NCBI GenBank assembly: GCA_025934545.1
Contig: JAICXV010000170.1
Coordinates: 1-5,914 of the forward strand
DNA from: Verrucomicrobiia bacterium
GTDB taxonomy: Bacteria > Verrucomicrobiota > Verrucomicrobiia > Limisphaerales > Palsa-1400
DNA length: 5,914 bases
Direction of reading: 5' to 3'
Shown: positions 5,350 to 5,914 of the stretch, one piece after another
Numbering within the stretch: the first letter of the stretch is position 1
How the letters are laid out: the number at the start of each line of letters is the position of its first letter
Translations under genes and position numbers: made by a program
The notes under the pieces: model-generated
Told to the model about the DNA's origin: nothing
Databases searched by the model: none
The model's input: only the letters and a program-made list of their open reading frames with translations

Positions 5350-5392
5350 GGCAGGCATCCTGGCTGCCGTAGAGCCGGGCGTCTCGCCCGGC
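5350..5392. repeat. GC-rich hairpin pair downstream of ptsN-like gene
   Basis: GGCAG (5350-5354) pairs with CTGCC (5364-5368). Six bases later GCCGGGCG (5374-5381) pairs perfectly with CGCCCGGC (5385-5392) around a TCT loop. I recall similar consecutive hairpins as dispersed repeats in Verrucomicrobia-like DNA. They begin nine bases after the ptsN stop and may protect or end the transcript. Confidence 0.6.
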
Positions 5393-5424
5393 GGGTTTGG
5401 CACCGGACTCAAACCGGGCTTTTT
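5386..5424 (+). terminator. Rho-independent terminator after ptsN-like gene
   Basis: GGTTTG (5394-5399) pairs with CAAACC (5410-5415) across a 10-base loop. The stem is extended by GCCC (5386-5389) with GGGC (5416-5419) across a four-base bulge, and is followed at once by TTTTT (5420-5424). The lower stem competes with the 5374-5392 hairpin for the same GCCC bases. It separates ptsN from argS. Confidence 0.55.
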
Positions 5425-5457
5425 AAATTAACTGACACCCGTTAACGTTCCTTTCGA

Positions 5458-5914
5458 GTGTTACACCTTTATCTTGAACAAAAACTGCAGGAGTCCGTTC
5501 GCTCCGTTTTGCAGGATGCCGACCTCTCTCGCGTTCTCGTCCGCCCCGCCACGGACGCCAAATTCGGCGATTACCAATCCAATGCGCTCATGGCCCTCGC
5601 CAAAGAGCGCAAAATGAACCCGCGCCAACTTGCGACCGACATCAAAGCCAAACTCGACGTCTCCGAATGGTGCGACAAAGTTGAGATTGCCGGCGCAGGC
5701 TTTCTGAATTTCACACTCAAACCCTCGGCTATCGGCGAAACGCTCGCTCGCGCTGCCAAAGGCGAACACCTTTTCTTCCAAAAAACGCAGAAGCCACGTT
5801 GCGTCGTCATCGATTTCAGTTCACCCAACGTCGCCAAGCCGATGCATGTCGGCCACATCCGTTCAACCATTCTGGGCGACTCACTGTCGCGCGTTCTGCG
5901 TTTGCTCGGCCATC
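5458..5914 (+). CDS. argS: Arginyl-tRNA synthetase, N-terminal part (runs off window)
   Basis: Class I aminoacyl-tRNA synthetase charging tRNA-Arg. The 152 complete codons present cover the ArgS-specific N-terminal tRNA-binding domain, with FGDYQSNALM (36-45) and VEIAGAGFLNFTL (75-87), and the opening of the catalytic domain. There the HIGH-type motif is HVGH (130-133) within SSPNVAKPMHVGHIRST, followed by GDSLSRVLRLLGH. The frame is open to the last base, so about three quarters of the usual 550-600 residues lie beyond the window. Start: GTG at 5458 is the first start codon after an in-frame TAA at 5443-5445, and gives a normal family N terminus; no Shine-Dalgarno is visible. A terminator upstream implies its own promoter, which I could not identify in the 33 bases available, so some read-through is possible. 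Confidence 0.95.
   Translation, partial: MLHLYLEQKLQESVRSVLQDADLSRVLVRPATDAKFGDYQSNALMALAKERKMNPRQLATDIKAKLDVSEWCDKVEIAGAGFLNFTLKPSAIGETLARAAKGEHLFFQKTQKPRCVVIDFSSPNVAKPMHVGHIRSTILGDSLSRVLRLLGH

Noticed and set aside
4891..5412. Minus-strand ORF antisense to the ptsN-like gene
   Set aside because: Shadow of the EIIA gene; the plus-strand protein has the conserved GIPHA active site and the minus strand shows no family features.
5342..5431. Mini-ORF starting at ATG 5342 just after the ptsN stop
   Set aside because: It is a translation of the GC-rich hairpins and terminator; no Shine-Dalgarno, and the sequence is explained by secondary structure.
5461..5870. Minus-strand ORFs antisense to argS
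   Set aside because: The plus strand encodes a clear ArgS N terminus with HVGH; the antisense frames have no recognised features.

Overview
The window is about 5.9 kb of moderately GC-rich DNA (roughly 55% by eye) from a Gram-negative-type bacterium. Several things fit the Verrucomicrobia/PVC group, probably an environmental or metagenome-derived member: the flavour of the MFS and NagB proteins, the small-protein/nucleotidyltransferase pair, the dispersed palindromic intergenic repeats, and the patchy use of Shine-Dalgarno sites with many GTG starts. This placement is inference from recalled sequence style; no search was run.

Layout. A 5'-truncated VanX-type D-Ala-D-Ala dipeptidase (2-550, +) converges on a two-gene minus-strand module (1183-577). 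The module is a 72-residue helical small protein whose 3' end overlaps, in another frame, the start of an orphan nucleotidyltransferase. A good sigma70-like promoter sits so close to the small gene that its mRNA may be leaderless. Divergent from it is an apparent operon: an MFS permease of nucleoside:H+ symporter type (1289-2605), then glucosamine-6-phosphate deaminase nagB (2615-3403). The nagB ribosome binding site overlaps the permease stop codon.

From 3404 to 4088 the sequence is mostly intergenic. It holds an A/T-rich imperfect hairpin (3560-3592), a possible 66-residue basic small protein with an excellent Shine-Dalgarno (3732-3932), and a large palindromic repeat element (3938-4040). 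Then come a multi-pass membrane protein with an HELTH zinc-protease motif (4089-4754), a heptameric repeat block (4768-4824), an EIIA-type PTS protein (ptsN-like, 4873-5340), a GC-rich hairpin pair with a terminator (5350-5424), and the first 152 codons of argS (5458 to the window end).

How the genes fit together. The permease and NagB are plausibly one catabolic unit that imports a nucleoside- or sugar-like compound and converts glucosamine-6-phosphate to fructose-6-phosphate plus ammonia. VanX nearby could add a wall-recycling theme, but that is speculative. The ptsN-like gene has no sugar-specific EIIB/EIIC partner in view, so a regulatory role is more likely. argS is housekeeping. I see no CRISPR array, tRNA, rRNA, insertion sequence or prophage. 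The most unusual elements are the overlapping small-protein/nucleotidyltransferase pair, the candidate small ORF at 3732, and the three different intergenic repeat structures.
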